From Micavibrio sp. UBA2020 (GTDB taxonomy: Bacteria > Pseudomonadota > Alphaproteobacteria > Micavibrionales > UBA2020): DNA of 9,000 nt. The stretch's first letter is position 1; every line of letters begins with the position of its first letter. The translations under genes were made by a program, and so were the position numbers. Positions 6,842 through 9,000 of the stretch are shown here, piece after piece. Below the pieces are notes generated by a model, which was not told where the DNA came from, searched no databases, and saw only the letters and a list, made by a program, of their open reading frames with translations. The stretch is taken from NCBI GenBank assembly GCA_002334985.1, contig DDBY01000049.1, positions 1-9,000 on the forward strand. Reading direction: 5' to 3'.

Positions 6842-6990
6842 GGTGGCTATTTTTCTTTCTTTTTAGGGCGGAAGACGTTAAAAACGAAGGCGAGGCCGTG
6901 CGCGCAAAGCCCCTAACGGCGGCGCACAGGCACAGCCACAAAGATAATAATAGGGCGGCGCGCGTTTCGCCACCCCCGGATGCGGCACTG
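6842..6990. promoter_or_regulatory. Divergent pepA / lptF intergenic region
   Basis: These 149 bases separate the pepA and lptF starts and must hold the promoters for both directions. The only -10-like element towards lptF is GATAAT (6943-6948), with no convincing -35. Towards pepA, TTGCGC (6907-6902) with TTTAAC (6883-6878) at 18 bases is weak. I saw no strong inverted repeat or operator. The assignment rests on the gene arrangement more than on recognised motifs. Confidence 0.4.
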
Positions 6991-8145
6991 ATGCTCACCA
7001 CACGGTATCTATTCAAAAATCTTTTTTCCGTAACGGTTTTCGTTGCGGTCACGCTGTCGCTCGTCATCTGGCTTACGCAGTCTTTAAAACTGCTGGAGCT
7101 GGTTGCCAGTTCCGATGCCCCGCCATCTCTGTTCCTGAAACTCGTCGCGCTGACCCTGCCGCGGTTTCTGGAGGTGATTTTGCCCCTCGCCCTCGTCACG
7201 GGCATCCTGTTCACCTACAATAAAATGATTATGGATAACGAACTGGTCGTGATGCGCGCCTGCGGGTTTGACCAGTTCGACCTTGCGCGGCCCGCGCTGA
7301 CCCTATGCGCCGGCTTCATGGTGGTGATTGTGGCGACGACCTGTTTCCTCTCCCCCCTCAGCCACAGCGAAATGAAAAAACTGCGGCGCGAAATCAAGGC
7401 GCAATATTCCGCCTTTTTGCTGCGCGAAGGGGTTTTCAACACCTTCAACAGCGACCTCACCGTTTATGTGCGCGAGCGTGACGCGGGCGGCGATTTGCTC
7501 GGCCTTATGATTCACGACCGGCGCGAAGCGGACAAGCCGCCCGTGACCATCACCGCCAAACGCGGCCGCATTTTTATGAACGGCGATGTGCCGAACATCA
7601 TGGTCTATGACGGCATGCGCCAGCAGATGGATGCGCAAAACGACATGGCATCGCGCCTGTTTTTTTCGCGCTACACCATCGAGATAAAAGGCCTTGAAGG
7701 CGAAGCGCAGGAGCGCTGGCGCGAGGCGAGCGAGCGCACCCTGCCCGAATTGTTCCGCCCAGATATGAACGACAAACGCGACCGCAAAAACAAAGACGCC
7801 TTTATCGTCGATGCGCATCTGCGCCTGCTGGCGCCGTTCAATACGCTGGGCTTCGCGCTGGTGGCGCTCAGCTGTATTTTGCTCGGCCCGTTTAACCGGC
7901 GCGGGCAAACGCGTAAAATTCTTCTGGCCGTTATCATCGTGATTGCGCTGCAGGCGGGCGAGATGGCGCTGGGTAACGCCGCCAGAAAACAGCCGCTGCT
8001 GCTGCCCGCGCTTTATGTGCTGGCCTTTGCGCCTGTTTTTATTTGCGCGTTTTTGCTGCACCTGCGCGGTGAACAATGGCTGATACGCCAGCTGCGCCGC
8101 TGGCGCGGCACCCCCGCACAAATAGCGGAGGCCTCAGCCCCATGA
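6991..8145 (+). CDS. lptF: LPS export ABC transporter permease LptF
   Basis: This 384-residue inner-membrane protein has the LptF/LptG (YjgP/YjgQ) plan: three N-terminal helices (about 13-33, 53-77, 102-122), a periplasmic beta-jellyroll domain (about 125-275) and three C-terminal helices (about 281-300, 308-328, 336-356). The motif N-E-L-V-V-M-R-A-C-G (83-92) after helix 2 and R-E-G-V-F-N (145-150) opening the periplasmic domain are family hallmarks. LptF pairs with LptG and the ATPase LptB to extract LPS from the inner membrane and pass it to LptC/LptA. Upstream of the chosen ATG the frame stays open: a GTG at 6898 with GAAGG 7 bases before it would add 31 residues rich in Arg, His and Pro. 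I prefer 6991 because it places the R-Y-L-F-K-N amphipathic start just before helix 1, as in the family, although its ribosome site is poor. It overlaps lptG by four bases. Confidence 0.93.
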   Translation: MLTTRYLFKNLFSVTVFVAVTLSLVIWLTQSLKLLELVASSDAPPSLFLKLVALTLPRFLEVILPLALVTGILFTYNKMIMDNELVVMRACGFDQFDLARPALTLCAGFMVVIVATTCFLSPLSHSEMKKLRREIKAQYSAFLLREGVFNTFNSDLTVYVRERDAGGDLLGLMIHDRREADKPPVTITAKRGRIFMNGDVPNIMVYDGMRQQMDAQNDMASRLFFSRYTIEIKGLEGEAQERWREASERTLPELFRPDMNDKRDRKNKDAFIVDAHLRLLAPFNTLGFALVALSCILLGPFNRRGQTRKILLAVIIVIALQAGEMALGNAARKQPLLLPALYVLAFAPVFICAFLLHLRGEQWLIRQLRRWRGTPAQIAEASAP

Positions 8146-9000
8146 CCACCGCCGCCACGCTTTTCCGCTATATCTTCCGCCACTTTATGATGAACTTCAT
8201 GGGGGTGGTCGTCATCTTGCTTGGCCTTGTCCTGATTTTCGACGTTATCGAGCTGATGCGCCGCGCGGCGGGTGCGCAGGGCGTGCCGCTGGACGCCCTT
8301 TTGCTGATGGCGATTTTGAAGCTGCCGGAAGTCGGGCAGAAGGTCGTGCCCTTCGCCGTTTTGTTCGGCGCGATTTACACCTGCTGGAAACTGAATAAAA
8401 CATCCGAGCTGGTCGTCATCCGCGCCGCCGGCATTTCCGCATGGCAATTCCTGAGCCCGATGTTTATGGGCGCGTTTTTCATCGGCGTTATCACGACCAC
8501 GGTGGTCAATCCCACCGGCGCCGTGATGATTGGCAAGTTCGAGCAGATGGAATCCCAGCATTTCAACACCACGTCCAATCTGGTCACGGTATCGCGCACC
8601 GGCATCTGGCTGCGCCAGAGCGCGGAGGACGGCTATGCCCTGTTCCACGCCAGCAGTTTCGACCAGCAGCACTGGCGCATGCAGGATGTGATTGTTTTCT
8701 TTTTCGACCGTGACGATACGTTCCAGAAACGCATCGACAGCCCCATCGCCCGTCTGGCGGAAGGATTCTGGGAACTCGAAAACCCCATCATCAACGATGC
8801 CCATGGCGTCAGCCGCGCAGAGCGGTTCGAGCTGCCGACCGACCTGACCACCCGCCAAATCGAAGAGTCCTTTGCCGACCCGGAAACGATTTCGTTCTGG
8901 ATGATACCGGAGCATTTACGAATTATGACAGAAGCGGGTTTTTCGGGCACGCGCCTTGCCATCCATTTTCAGGCTTTGCTCGCCCAGCCCTTCCTTTTGG
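8142..9000 (+). CDS. lptG: LPS export ABC transporter permease LptG, N-terminal part
   Basis: The gene runs off the window end; 286 residues are visible, about four-fifths of a typical 360-residue LptG. Three N-terminal helices (about 17-37, 52-82, 101-123) surround the conserved S-E-L-V-V-I-R-A-A-G (88-97), the counterpart of the LptF motif. The periplasmic jellyroll domain follows (about 125-270), including G-I-W-L-R (154-158), a typical LptG segment. The three C-terminal helices would lie beyond the window. LptG pairs with LptF as the transmembrane part of LptB2FG, which powers LPS transport to the outer membrane. The ATG at 8142 sits inside ATGA with the lptF TGA, so translation is probably coupled. 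GGAGG (8127-8131), 10 bases upstream within lptF, is a good ribosome site. Order and overlap match the lptF-lptG operons of Proteobacteria. Confidence 0.94.
   Translation, partial: MTTAATLFRYIFRHFMMNFMGVVVILLGLVLIFDVIELMRRAAGAQGVPLDALLLMAILKLPEVGQKVVPFAVLFGAIYTCWKLNKTSELVVIRAAGISAWQFLSPMFMGAFFIGVITTTVVNPTGAVMIGKFEQMESQHFNTTSNLVTVSRTGIWLRQSAEDGYALFHASSFDQQHWRMQDVIVFFFDRDDTFQKRIDSPIARLAEGFWELENPIINDAHGVSRAERFELPTDLTTRQIEESFADPETISFWMIPEHLRIMTEAGFSGTRLAIHFQALLAQPFLL

Noticed and set aside
6839..6847. GCCACCATG at the pepA start, an exact eukaryotic Kozak consensus
   Set aside because: The gene and its neighbours are clearly bacterial, so the match is a coincidence in GC-rich sequence.
5297..6916. 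A 539-codon open frame on the plus strand, antisense to pepA
   Set aside because: The composition is Arg/His/Phe/Gly-biased with no domain signature, and pepA on the other strand has every catalytic residue at the expected spacing. This is a shadow frame.
8013..8915. A 300-codon minus-strand frame opposite lptF and lptG
   Set aside because: It spans the end of lptF and most of the visible lptG, both with clear family motifs; the antisense product looks random and hydrophilic.

Overview
This window looks like chromosomal core DNA from a Gram-negative bacterium, most probably an alphaproteobacterium. The evidence is the high GC content, the LptF/LptG lipopolysaccharide-export genes, a DNA polymerase III chi subunit (found in Proteobacteria), and the divergent arrangement of lptFG against pepA. 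A free-living, Micavibrio-like or Rhodospirillales-like lineage is possible, but that is a guess from protein flavour. I see no rRNA, tRNA, CRISPR array, insertion sequence, phage gene or attachment site.

Layout from left to right. Positions 1-267 hold the C-terminal end of an M23 (LytM-type) peptidoglycan endopeptidase, followed by a strong intrinsic terminator with a UUCG tetraloop. Positions 381-746 encode a small exported four-cysteine protein of the Rap1a/Tai immunity-like family. It converges on holC (758-1204, minus). Divergent from holC is an unrecognised 173-residue gene (1303-1824, plus), which converges with almost no gap on a very large minus-strand gene (1830-5267). That gene encodes a single polypeptide joining an LplT-like lysophospholipid flippase, a PlsC-type acyltransferase and an Aas-type acyl-ACP synthetase. 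It lies 44 bases downstream of pepA (5312-6841, minus), probably in one operon. Divergent from pepA are lptF (6991-8145) and lptG (8142 to beyond the window end), which overlap by ATGA.

Most genes serve the cell envelope: peptidoglycan remodelling (M23), re-acylation of lysophospholipids (LplT-Aas fusion), and transport of LPS across the periplasm (LptF/LptG, with LptB, LptC and LptA elsewhere). PepA and HolC are housekeeping proteins for peptide turnover and replication. The pepA-holC pair, often adjacent in Proteobacteria, is split here by the Aas fusion gene and the unknown gene.

I found no convincing new multi-gene system. The points most worth checking are the unrecognised 173-residue gene, the standalone Rap1a/Tai-like protein, and the LplT-Aas fusion in its pepA context. 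The very long open frames antisense to the Aas fusion and pepA genes look like composition shadows.
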